Shown here in pieces: positions 1-5,551 of a stretch of DNA of 7,832 nt. This stretch comes from an uncultured Candidatus Melainabacteria bacterium. GTDB taxonomy: Bacteria > Cyanobacteriota > Vampirovibrionia > Gastranaerophilales > Gastranaerophilaceae. The translations under genes were made by a program, and so were the position numbers. The stretch is from contig CAKVMU010000071.1 in NCBI GenBank assembly GCA_934773085.1, forward strand, positions 1 through 7,832, in the 5' to 3' direction. Positions within the stretch are counted from its first letter, which is position 1. Each line of letters opens with the position of its first letter. The notes under the pieces are model-generated. The model ran no database searches. It was not told the origin of the DNA and saw only the letters and a list, made by a program, of their open reading frames with translations.

Positions 1-1243
1 TAGTATGATATATATATATATATATATATATATCTTTTTGGATATATTCACTTATGTCATCCAATGACAAGCACGGATACCCACAAAATGTTTCGCCGCT
101 GTTTTTCTGAAAACTTCTATCGCAAACACCTACAATATTAAGGTTTGACAGGTCATAGTTGTCAAAAACATCTTTTGCCATCTTGCCCGCACCATATATT
201 ATAATTTTATGATTTTTTGTAGTTTTTGCAATTTTTTTAATTTTCTTTTCCAGATTTATTTTTTTGTAGTATTGTGCATAATTTTCAGTTGGCATATCAT
301 TTTTTGTCAAACGGAATTTTCTGCCCAAAAGGTACAATACCTTGATAAATCTGCCATCATTATTTAATTCATTTTGTATAGAAAACATTTTCTTTAAAAA
401 AGGCAAATAAAAACAACTCCCGCCATAGGTATTACTCATTATCGCTTTTGAATTTTCTTTGTAAGCATATTTGACACCACCAAGATAAATCCTTTTAATT
501 TTTCGTTTTATCATCTCCTCAATACTGTAATAGTACAGGACATTTCCTACATAATATTTGGAATAACTATGATTGTATGCGAGGTTGACTAAATAAGAAT
601 CATCCTTGTCGCATATTGAATATAGCGCATACGCAACGATTTCATCATTTATCATCAAAAGATACGCATCTGTTATATTAAAATAGTCCGTCAACATATC
701 TTGCGGAGATTTATCACTATACGCCGTTTCATAGTCCAACCTTTTTAGCTTCAAAAAGTTCTCAAAGAATTCTTCTGTCAATTGACTCTTGTCAAGATGA
801 CAAAATTTACAGTTAAAATTGTTTTCAATTTTTCTCCGCTCAGCCCTTCTATTGTTCCGTGTATGAGCTTTAAATTGTTTATAGTACTCCTCAACAGTGT
901 CCGGTAAATTTAAAACAGAACAATCCCCTTCGTAAAAAGAATTCTTACGGTTTAATGACTGATAAACCTTAAAATTTGTTACTCCGAATGTTTTATACAA
1001 AAATTTGATAATCCCATCAAACTCTTGTTTGCTCAAATCCATCATATACACAACCAAATAACAAAGTTTCGGTTTCATAAAAAAGGATACGTATTTAATA
1101 TTTCCGGAGTTTTGCACTTCTAACAAACCAAATTTTTCACCATACATCAAATCGGCTCTATTAAATGTTATATTCGGTTTAACCAACTTTACTTTATCGA
1201 ATTTTTCATTTTCATCGACAAGCTTTATAACAACTTTAGACAT
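1..1243 (-). CDS. GNAT (FemAB/BioF2-like) acyltransferase fused to a Rossmann-like module, 3' end beyond window
   Basis: An open minus-strand frame runs from ATG at 1243 through the left edge, 414 codons with no stop seen. The start is supported by AGGGAG at 1254-1249, five bases upstream. Residues about 112-280 fit the GNAT acyltransferase family of the FemAB/BioF2-like type (Acetyltransf_6): a basic helix with HTRNNRRAERRKIE (127-140), then AYALYSI (204-210), GNVLYYYSIEEMIKRKIKRI (233-252) and GGVKYAYK (255-262). Such enzymes move an acyl or aminoacyl group to an amine or sugar; the substrate cannot be read here. Residues 346-400 form a second module starting KIIIYGAGK (346-354) with a CD pair (374-375), like the glycine-rich loop of Rossmann folds. 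It closely matches the N-terminus of the divergent neighbour at 1337. The last residues seen include four IY pairs encoded by an (AT)13 tract. Co-occurrence with the methyltransferase suggests sugar or surface-glycan modification (inference). The acyltransferase call is fairly secure; the role is not. Confidence 0.75.
   Translation of the reverse strand, partial: MSKVVIKLVDENEKFDKVKLVKPNITFNRADLMYGEKFGLLEVQNSGNIKYVSFFMKPKLCYLVVYMMDLSKQEFDGIIKFLYKTFGVTNFKVYQSLNRKNSFYEGDCSVLNLPDTVEEYYKQFKAHTRNNRRAERRKIENNFNCKFCHLDKSQLTEEFFENFLKLKRLDYETAYSDKSPQDMLTDYFNITDAYLLMINDEIVAYALYSICDKDDSYLVNLAYNHSYSKYYVGNVLYYYSIEEMIKRKIKRIYLGGVKYAYKENSKAIMSNTYGGSCFYLPFLKKMFSIQNELNNDGRFIKVLYLLGRKFRLTKNDMPTENYAQYYKKINLEKKIKKIAKTTKNHKIIIYGAGKMAKDVFDNYDLSNLNIVGVCDRSFQKNSGETFCGYPCLSLDDISEYIQKDIYIYIYIYHT
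8..33. repeat. (AT)13 dinucleotide microsatellite inside a coding frame
   Basis: Thirteen uninterrupted AT units lie within the minus-strand acyltransferase frame and are read as alternating Ile-Tyr (residues 405-412). Slipped-strand mispairing would change length by two bases and shift the frame. The tract itself contains no stop in any frame, and too few bases remain downstream to see where a shifted frame would end. Confidence 0.9.
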
Positions 1244-1261
1244 CAAAACTCCCTACTGGAT

Positions 1262-1289
1262 ATTATACCGCTTTAAGAGCAATTGTAAA
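1262..1289 (-). promoter_or_regulatory. Sigma-70-type promoter of the minus-strand acyltransferase gene
   Basis: On the minus strand, a -35 box TTTACA (1289-1284, 5/6 to TTGACA) is followed after 16 bases by a perfect -10 box TATAAT (1267-1262). Transcription would start near 1255, just before the ribosome binding site AGGGAG, leaving a very short leader. The -35 box lies in the upstream region of the divergent promoter. Confidence 0.65.
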
Positions 1290-1299
1290 GTAAGTTTTA

Positions 1300-1308
1300 T
1301 GTTATAAT
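1300..1308 (+). promoter_or_regulatory. Extended -10 promoter of the methyltransferase gene
   Basis: A perfect TATAAT (1303-1308) preceded by TG one base upstream (TGTTATAAT) forms an extended -10 element. No good -35 hexamer is present at 16-18 bases, which extended -10 promoters tolerate. The start would fall near 1315, followed by AAGGAG at 1326-1331. Confidence 0.6.
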
Positions 1309-1336
1309 TGTCTATAGGAAATTATAAGGAGATTAT

Positions 1337-2470
1337 ATGCAAGAGCTTAAAAAATTTTTAGATGATAACAATTTTCCCAAGCGTTTAATAAACTTAAACA
1401 AAAAACTTAAAAACAAAAAAATAATCATCTACGGAGCAGGAAAATTTTTTCAAACTATCGTTAAAAATTATGATTTATCAAGTTTAAATATCATCGGAAT
1501 TTGCGACAAATCATTCTCTTCCGCCGACAATGGGGAGTTGTTGTTTGGTTTTCCAAAAATCACTCGTTCTTGCTTAAATATGTATGATTACGACTGTATG
1601 TTGATTGCAGCAAAAAATTATATTCAATGCATTTATGATTTACCGAGTGATGTTATAAAAGCGAATGCAATGCCTTTTGTTCCACAGTTTATTTGGTTCA
1701 ATTATATTAAAAGCGCAACCAGAAATTACAAATATCTAACCGTGCTGAACAAGACTTTTGAGATTCCTTTAAGCTCTTCCGAAAAAGTTTTGAAATATTT
1801 GCAAACCCAAAATCCGCAAATGGAAGCACGTACATATTCTCCAAGGAATTTATATACATATATGGCAGATATCGCAGCCAGAAGCAGTGCGCAATATGTT
1901 ATTGATAATATGCTAAAAGCTTCAACTTTTGATGACAGATTCAAATTGTTATCATACGCATTAAAAAATGTAGACACTGACGGCAAATATCTGGAATTCG
2001 GGGTATACAAAGGGGAATCTATCAATTTTATTTCAAAACAAAAACCCAAAGAGACCGTATACGGTTTTGACAGCTTTGAAGGCTTGCCGGAAACCTGGAC
2101 TGAATGCCACAAAAAAGGTCACTTTAAAGTTCCGAAACTGCCTGATGTCAACAAGAATGTCGAACTTATAAAAGGTTGGTTTGATAAAACAATCCCTGAT
2201 TTTAAAGAAAAACACGGTGATTTCAAAACCGCATTTATTCACTCAGACAGCGATTTGTATTCATCCACAAAAACTATGTTTGAACTTCTCAAAAATAATA
2301 TACAACCCGGAACCGTTATTGTATTTGACGAATACTTTAATTATCCAAACTGGGAAAAAGGCGAATTTCTGGCATTTCAGGAATTTATCACTCAAACAGG
2401 ATTCAAATACGAGTATCTGGGCTATGTCTACAACAGCACCCAAGTTGCAATAAGAATATTGAACAAGTAA
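1337..2470 (+). CDS. TylF/MycF-family O-methyltransferase with N-terminal Rossmann-like module
   Basis: The 377-residue protein has two parts. Residues 28-108 are a Rossmann-like module with KIIIYGAGK (28-36) and a CD pair at 56-57, related to the C-terminal module of the divergent acyltransferase. Residues about 200-375 match the macrocin O-methyltransferase (TylF) family, which uses S-adenosylmethionine to methylate sugar hydroxyls: EFGVYKGES (220-228, SAM-binding loop), YGFDSFEGLPE (242-252), IKGWFD (278-283), IHSDSDLYSST (301-311) and VFDEYFNY (329-336). The acidic residues in the last two motifs correspond to the metal/active-site region of the family. AAGGAG at 1326-1331, five bases before ATG, supports the start. 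No signal peptide or membrane segment is visible, so a cytoplasmic enzyme is expected. A target in surface glycan or nucleotide-sugar metabolism is inferred from the family and neighbour. The methyltransferase assignment is firm, the substrate unknown. Confidence 0.87.
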   Translation: MQELKKFLDDNNFPKRLINLNKKLKNKKIIIYGAGKFFQTIVKNYDLSSLNIIGICDKSFSSADNGELLFGFPKITRSCLNMYDYDCMLIAAKNYIQCIYDLPSDVIKANAMPFVPQFIWFNYIKSATRNYKYLTVLNKTFEIPLSSSEKVLKYLQTQNPQMEARTYSPRNLYTYMADIAARSSAQYVIDNMLKASTFDDRFKLLSYALKNVDTDGKYLEFGVYKGESINFISKQKPKETVYGFDSFEGLPETWTECHKKGHFKVPKLPDVNKNVELIKGWFDKTIPDFKEKHGDFKTAFIHSDSDLYSSTKTMFELLKNNIQPGTVIVFDEYFNYPNWEKGEFLAFQEFITQTGFKYEYLGYVYNSTQVAIRILNK

Positions 2471-2490
2471 TTTTGCTGAATCAGATTCTA

Positions 2491-2517
2491 TTGATGAAAC
2501 ATACTTAAAAGCATAAT
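2491..2517 (+). promoter_or_regulatory. Possible promoter upstream of the 392-residue unknown protein
   Basis: TTGATG (2491-2496) and CATAAT (2512-2517, 5/6 to consensus) are separated by 15 bases in the 101-bp gap after the methyltransferase gene. The spacing is short and the -35 weak. A T-rich TATATA at 2546-2551 is an alternative. No convincing terminator of the preceding gene is seen in this gap. Confidence 0.25.
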
Positions 2518-2571
2518 ACTAGCAAATTTATTTTTGTTTATTTTTTATATAAGCAAAAGGATGGGAAAACT

Positions 2572-3750
2572 ATGCAAATTTCAAAAATTTTATCAGGAGT
2601 TCAACAATTTCAACCACAACATAACCTCAAAAAGATTAATCAAAATCCCGTAACAATAGCTCAAAACGACAATCCTGTACAACAGGTTCCCTTGAAAAAC
2701 AACTACTTGGTTAACGTAAGCTTTAAAGCATTTGCAGATCCGAACAGAACAGTTGCTGATATGGAGTTTGAAAACTATGCCGTTGCGAGCGAAACAACAA
2801 AAAGACGTTACAGAAAACTCTATGAAAACTTCTATAAAACAAGAGATATTAACAGACAACAATTATTTAACCCAAAAAACCCAAACCTTCCACTCAGAAC
2901 CGAGCACAATATGGATGCCTTCATCAAGGCATCACGAAATTATATAAAATACAAAGACCAACCAATTTTTTGTTTGGGACGTAGCCCGAAATGGTTTCTT
3001 AATGCCGCTCTCTGGATGAAAGACGGAATTCCAGATTACAAGTTTATTGCATTCTCAAAAAGCTGGTATTTACCAAATAAAAAAGGCGGAGTAGACTATG
3101 TTCCGGAAGATGCTCCAACTCCTAAAGAAGTTGCTGCGTACAGAAAATATCTTAAAAGAATAAAAGCCGACCCACAAAGCATTGTCGACAACATGGAAAA
3201 AACCGGAAAACGTACTGTAATTACTGACTATATATGTTCAGGTAAAGGAGCTTGCTCTTTTCTGGAAGTAATGGCAAATTACGCACAAGAATTGGGAATC
3301 CTTGATAAATTTGCAAAAGCAATTCAATTTGTCGGAATAGGTTCACTAGAATACCTTGAAGACAGAGACCCTTATCTTGATGAAATTGATATCCCAAGAG
3401 TTCCGCTTCCTAAACCTCTATGGCCGTACAGAGAAGATATTGAACAAACATACTACGACATGGATTATGGAATGTTTAAAGAAATGTTGTTGAACCAAAA
3501 TACGAACGAATGTCGTTCAACGTACTATCCACACGATGCGTGGACCGTATACAAACCGGATACATTCAAAACCGGCATGGTAAAAAACATGAAAAAAGTC
3601 AAAGAATTACTTAAAGAATTGAAAGATAAAAAATATATAGTTTCATTCACTCCAGCAATGGCTGATTACAGAAACCTTGTTAATTTCAGAATTCTTGATG
3701 CGCTAAACGAACGTGGATTATTAAAAGCAGTTCACCGCACAAAATTATAG
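2572..3750 (+). CDS. Unknown protein with Q/N-rich leader; weak phosphoribosyltransferase-like motifs
   Basis: I do not recognise this 392-residue protein. Residues 1-50 are low in complexity and rich in Q and N, and end in VNVSFKA (47-53). I recall similar leaders on many proteins of gut Gastranaerophilales, but cannot confirm it here. The body starts near residue 60 with a basic, tyrosine-rich helix. Then come PIFCLGRSPKW (131-141), a strand-plus-loop VITDYICSGKGACSF (216-230) and FVGIGS (253-258). A hydrophobic strand ending in an acidic residue, followed by SGKGA, resembles the PRPP-binding loop of phosphoribosyltransferase-like proteins, and GRSP could be an earlier phosphate-contacting loop. 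The second acidic residue usual in that loop is a tyrosine here, so the match is weak. No signal peptide or transmembrane segment is evident. AAGGA at 2557-2561 lies ten bases before ATG. It is followed directly by the tRNA promoter with no visible terminator. That it is a real gene is near certain; its function is open. Confidence 0.8.
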   Translation: MQISKILSGVQQFQPQHNLKKINQNPVTIAQNDNPVQQVPLKNNYLVNVSFKAFADPNRTVADMEFENYAVASETTKRRYRKLYENFYKTRDINRQQLFNPKNPNLPLRTEHNMDAFIKASRNYIKYKDQPIFCLGRSPKWFLNAALWMKDGIPDYKFIAFSKSWYLPNKKGGVDYVPEDAPTPKEVAAYRKYLKRIKADPQSIVDNMEKTGKRTVITDYICSGKGACSFLEVMANYAQELGILDKFAKAIQFVGIGSLEYLEDRDPYLDEIDIPRVPLPKPLWPYREDIEQTYYDMDYGMFKEMLLNQNTNECRSTYYPHDAWTVYKPDTFKTGMVKNMKKVKELLKELKDKKYIVSFTPAMADYRNLVNFRILDALNERGLLKAVHRTKL

Positions 3751-3754
3751 AATT

Positions 3755-3783
3755 TTGTTGAAAAATATTTTTTGTAATATAAT
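3755..3783 (+). promoter_or_regulatory. Promoter of the tRNA-Glu gene
   Basis: A perfect -10 TATAAT (3778-3783) lies 14 bases before the mature tRNA end. A weak -35 TTGTTG (3755-3760) is 17 bases upstream of it; TTGAAA (3758-3763) matches better but at a 14-base spacing. Transcription would begin near 3790, giving a 5' leader of a few bases for RNase P removal. Confidence 0.6.
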
Positions 3784-3797
3784 GTAGACGTACTCAT

Positions 3798-3872
3798 AGC
3801 GGTATCGTCTAGTGGTTAGGACGGGAGATTCTCATTCTCCAAACAGGGGTTCAATTCCCCTTACCGCCGCCA
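3798..3872 (+). tRNA. tRNA-Glu, anticodon CTC
   Basis: A 75-base cloverleaf with encoded CCA. The acceptor strands are AGCGGTA (3798-3804) and TACCGCC (3862-3868). The D arm is GTCT/GGAC. The anticodon stem GGAGA/TCTCC encloses loop TTCTCAT with anticodon CTC at 3831-3833, reading GAG. The T arm is AGGGG, loop TTCAATT, CCCCT. The discriminator is G (3869), as usual for bacterial tRNA-Glu, followed by CCA (3870-3872). Base 1 is A opposite C72, so the terminal acceptor pair is mismatched, which is unusual for an elongator tRNA. Everything else is intact, so the gene is probably functional. It is followed four bases later by an intrinsic terminator, and its 3' end is copied twice more downstream in a 130-bp tandem repeat. 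Confidence 0.92.
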
Positions 3873-3875
3873 ATT

Positions 3876-3898
3876 AGCTCTCTTTTGAGAGCTTTTTT
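3876..3898 (+). terminator. Intrinsic terminator of tRNA-Glu (first copy)
   Basis: A perfect 7-bp stem AGCTCTC/GAGAGCT with a TTTT loop is followed by a run of six T (3893-3898). It lies four bases after the tRNA CCA, so it also serves as the 3' trailer hairpin of the precursor. Confidence 0.9.
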
Positions 3899-4005
3899 GT
3901 TGGGGAATTGAACCCGTCATCTCTCTCGTGATGAGGTGTTCAACCTCTCGAAAAACTTGACATTTAGTCAACTTTTTCTCGGCAGAGTCCTTACCGCCGC
4001 CAATT

Positions 4006-4028
4006 AGCTCTCTTTTGAGAGCTTTTTT
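4006..4028 (+). terminator. Second copy of the tRNA-Glu terminator
   Basis: Identical to the terminator at 3876 (7-bp stem, TTTT loop, T6), displaced by exactly 130 bp within the second repeat unit. Confidence 0.88.
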
Positions 4029-4135
4029 GTTGGGGAATTGAACCCGTCATCTCTCTCGTGATGAGGTGTTCAACCTCTCGAAAAACTTGACATTTAGTCA
4101 ACTTTTTCTCGGCAGAGTCCTTACCGCCGCCAATT

Positions 4136-4158
4136 AGCTCTCTTTTGAGAGCTTTTTT
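4136..4158 (+). terminator. Third copy of the tRNA-Glu terminator
   Basis: Identical hairpin and T6 run in the truncated third repeat unit. The three copies in series should insulate the yebC operon from transcription arriving from the tRNA. Confidence 0.88.
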
Positions 4159-4182
4159 GTTGGGGAATTGAACCCGTCATCT

Positions 4183-4248
4183 TTACCTCTTATCAAAAAT
4201 ACCTTGCTTAAACAAGAAGTCAATGTTATTGAAATTGAAAAACTTTGA
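4183..4248 (+). pseudogene. Possible 3' remnant of a truncated gene
   Basis: Directly after the third repeat copy breaks off, a frame reads LPLIKNTLLKQEVNVIEIEKL and stops at TGA (4246-4248). The composition looks like a genuine protein C-terminus, but the frame has no start codon or ribosome binding site, and upstream it runs into repeat sequence with an in-frame TAG at 4135. It may be the tail of a gene deleted when the repeat array formed. At 21 codons, chance is a real alternative. From here to the yebC promoter at 4296 I see only AT-rich sequence. Confidence 0.2.
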
Positions 4249-4295
4249 ATCATAAAGATAATTGTCGTTTTTATAATTAAAAATTGTTAAAAAGC

Positions 4296-4324
4296 TTGCC
4301 ATATCTGTTTGTTTTTCGTATTAT
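4296..4324 (+). promoter_or_regulatory. Sigma-70-type promoter of the yebC-ybaB-recR operon
   Basis: TTGCCA (4296-4301, 5/6 to consensus) and TATTAT (4319-4324, 5/6) are separated by the ideal 17 bases. Transcription would start near 4331, leaving an untranslated leader of about 83 bases before yebC. Confidence 0.7.
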
Positions 4325-4330
4325 TGTAAG

Positions 4331-4413
4331 GCAAGGGGCAGGGGTAAAACGGCCTTTCGGCAAAAGTACATCCCAAAACCTCTTATTATAACAGATATTA
4401 AAGGGGATAACAT
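4331..4413 (+). promoter_or_regulatory. yebC 5' leader with potential ribosome-site-sequestering structure
   Basis: The leader contains two GGGG runs (4335-4338, 4341-4344), a small hairpin GCC-TTTC-GGC (4352-4361), ATCCC (4370-4374), CCTCTT (4379-4384) and the ribosome binding site AAGGGG (4401-4406). CCTCTT can pair with AAGGGG over six positions (one G-U), and ATCCC can pair with GGGAT at 4404-4408. Both would hide the ribosome binding site. The upstream G runs could compete for the same C runs. I recognise no known riboswitch class. A regulatory role is inferred from base pairing alone. Confidence 0.35.
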
Positions 4414-5166
4414 ATGAGCGGACATTCAAAGTGGTCTACCATCAAACACAAAAAGGCTAAGACAGACTCATTGAGAGCTGCTGAGTTCCAGAAATTTTCT
4501 CGTGAACTTATCGTTGCGGCTAAACTTGGTGGTGGAGATCCTGCAGGCAATTTCAGATTGAGAACCGCTATTGAGAAAGCTAAAGCAGCAGGACTTCCTA
4601 ACGATAACATTAAACGTGCAATTGAAAAAGGCTGCGGCGCTGGTAATAACGAAAACTACGAAGAAATGACGTACGAAGGATACGCTGCAGGTGGAGTTGC
4701 GGTGGTTATTGAAGCAATGACAGATAACAAAAACCGTACTGCTGGTGATATAAGAAGTTACTTCACAAAATTCAACGGAAACCTTGGTGAAACAGGCTGT
4801 GTAGGTTGGATGTTTGACAAAAAAGGTTGCATTACATTTGACTCTGACACTGTTGATTATGAAGCTTTGTTTGAAGCAGCTATCAATCTTGATGCAGAAG
4901 ACATTGTTGATGAAGACGGCGAATACAAAGTATACACCTCAGTTCCGAATCTTCAAACAATTGCAGAAGGGCTTGAAGCTGCCGGATTCAAATCCACTTC
5001 CGCTGAATTTACAAGAATTCCGCAAAACACAATTGAGGTTACTGATGAGAAGACAGCAACTAACATTATGAGATTGCTGAACAGACTTGAAGAACACGAT
5101 GACGTTCAGAATGTCTATGCGAACTTCGATATAGACGATGAACTAATGGAAAAAATTGATGCATAG
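4414..5166 (+). CDS. yebC: YebC/TACO1-family translation factor
   Basis: At 250 residues this has the normal family length. It starts with the diagnostic SGHSKWSTIKHKKAKTD (2-18). The conserved GGGDPAGN (39-46), LRTAIEKAKAAGLPNDNI (49-66, close to the family's RLRLAIDKAKAANMPKDNI) and YEGYAAGGVAVVIE (87-100) follow. The family, long annotated as transcriptional regulators, is now linked to translation, including relief of ribosomes stalled at proline stretches, and the mitochondrial member TACO1 helps cytochrome oxidase subunit I translation. It acts in the cytoplasm. The start is supported by AAGGGG (4401-4406), seven bases upstream, and by exact agreement with the family N-terminus. It is the first gene of an apparent operon, 49 bases before ybaB, with its own promoter at 4296. 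The recombination gene recR downstream also echoes the common placement of this family near DNA-repair genes such as ruvC. Confidence 0.96.
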   Translation: MSGHSKWSTIKHKKAKTDSLRAAEFQKFSRELIVAAKLGGGDPAGNFRLRTAIEKAKAAGLPNDNIKRAIEKGCGAGNNENYEEMTYEGYAAGGVAVVIEAMTDNKNRTAGDIRSYFTKFNGNLGETGCVGWMFDKKGCITFDSDTVDYEALFEAAINLDAEDIVDEDGEYKVYTSVPNLQTIAEGLEAAGFKSTSAEFTRIPQNTIEVTDEKTATNIMRLLNRLEEHDDVQNVYANFDIDDELMEKIDA

Positions 5167-5215
5167 CATCATTTGAACAAAACATCTAAAAGATATTATA
5201 GGAGGATAAACCATT

Positions 5216-5551
5216 ATGATGAACATGATGAATATGATGAAGCAAGCTCAGAATATACAAAAGAAACTTATGGAAGCTCAGGAAGAACTTGCTAATACCA
5301 GCATAAACGGTGAAGCAGGAAATGGTTCCGTAAACGTAACTTGCGACGGAAAAGGAATTTTTAAATCAATCAAACTTTCTGCAGAAGCTATCAATCCTGA
5401 AAATCCTTCATCTGTTTCTCAAGATGATATAGAAATGCTTGAAGACTTAATTGCTTCTGCTATGAAAAATGCAACTGATAAATCTCGCTCAGTTATGGAA
5501 GACAAAATGAAATCTGTAACAGGTGGCGTTAACATTCCGGGTCTTATGTAA
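5216..5551 (+). CDS. ybaB: YbaB/EbfC-family nucleoid-associated DNA-binding protein
   Basis: This 111-residue protein fits the family in size and layout. An N-terminal methionine-rich helix, [17 protein letters not shown] (1-17), leads into a helical EAQEELANT region. Next come the beta segment [16 protein letters not shown] (32-47), [11 protein letters not shown] (52-62) and the C-terminal helix with [16 protein letters not shown] (71-86), ending in GGVNIPGL (103-110). Family members form dimers that bind DNA and help organise the nucleoid. AGGAGG (5200-5205) lies ten bases before the first ATG; a second ATG at 5219 is a less well spaced alternative and would change only one residue. The stop codon shares its last base with the recR start, and ybaB-recR adjacency is widely conserved in bacteria, often after dnaX, which is not seen here. 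Expression is probably from the yebC promoter. Confidence 0.95.
   Translation: MMNMMNMMKQAQNIQKKLMEAQEELANTSINGEAGNGSVNVTCDGKGIFKSIKLSAEAINPENPSSVSQDDIEMLEDLIASAMKNATDKSRSVMEDKMKSVTGGVNIPGLM

Larger units (their letters stand above)
3859..4182. repeat. 130-bp tandem repeat (about 2.5 copies) built on the tRNA-Glu 3' end
   Basis: Exact copies start at 3859, 3989 and 4119. The first two are complete at 130 bp; the third stops after 64 bp at 4182. Each begins with the last 14 bases of the tRNA gene (CCTTACCGCCGCCA). An intrinsic terminator follows, then GGGGAATTGAACCC, an exact 14-base reverse complement of tRNA T-arm positions 3847-3860. So a 64-bp core occurs three times, separated by two identical 66-bp spacers. 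Each spacer can form small hairpins: GAGGT/ACCTC (3933-3937 with 3943-3947) and TTGAC/GTCAA (3957-3961 with 3967-3971), the latter flanked by A5 and T5. No coding frame of note is present. Exact identity of the copies implies recent duplication or ongoing homogenisation. A tRNA 3' end at every boundary is the pattern left by site-specific integration, though simple slippage duplication fits too. Confidence 0.93.

Noticed and set aside
2471..2571. Terminator after the methyltransferase gene
   Set aside because: The TTTGCT/AGCAAA arms are more than 40 bases apart and no compact hairpin precedes the T-rich stretch.
3901..3960. A second tRNA on the minus strand of the repeat unit
   Set aside because: The T-arm loop and an anticodon-like ACG can be picked out, but the T stem has only three pairs and no acceptor stem forms, so it is at most debris.
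3957..3962. Consensus -35 box TTGACA inside the repeat spacer
   Set aside because: No -10-like sequence lies 15-19 bases downstream; the bases are explained by the TTGAC/GTCAA hairpin.
3859..4182. CRISPR array
   Set aside because: The spacers are identical to each other and the repeat is about 64 bp with a terminator and tRNA sequence; no cas gene is present.
3859..4182. Integron-like cassette array with attC sites
   Set aside because: GTTGGGG in the core only loosely resembles the GTTRRRY box, no matching partner box in the right arrangement is seen, and there is no integrase or cassette gene.
4401..4610. Minus-strand open frame across the yebC start
   Set aside because: It is the mirror of the strongly conserved yebC N-terminus and has no independent support.
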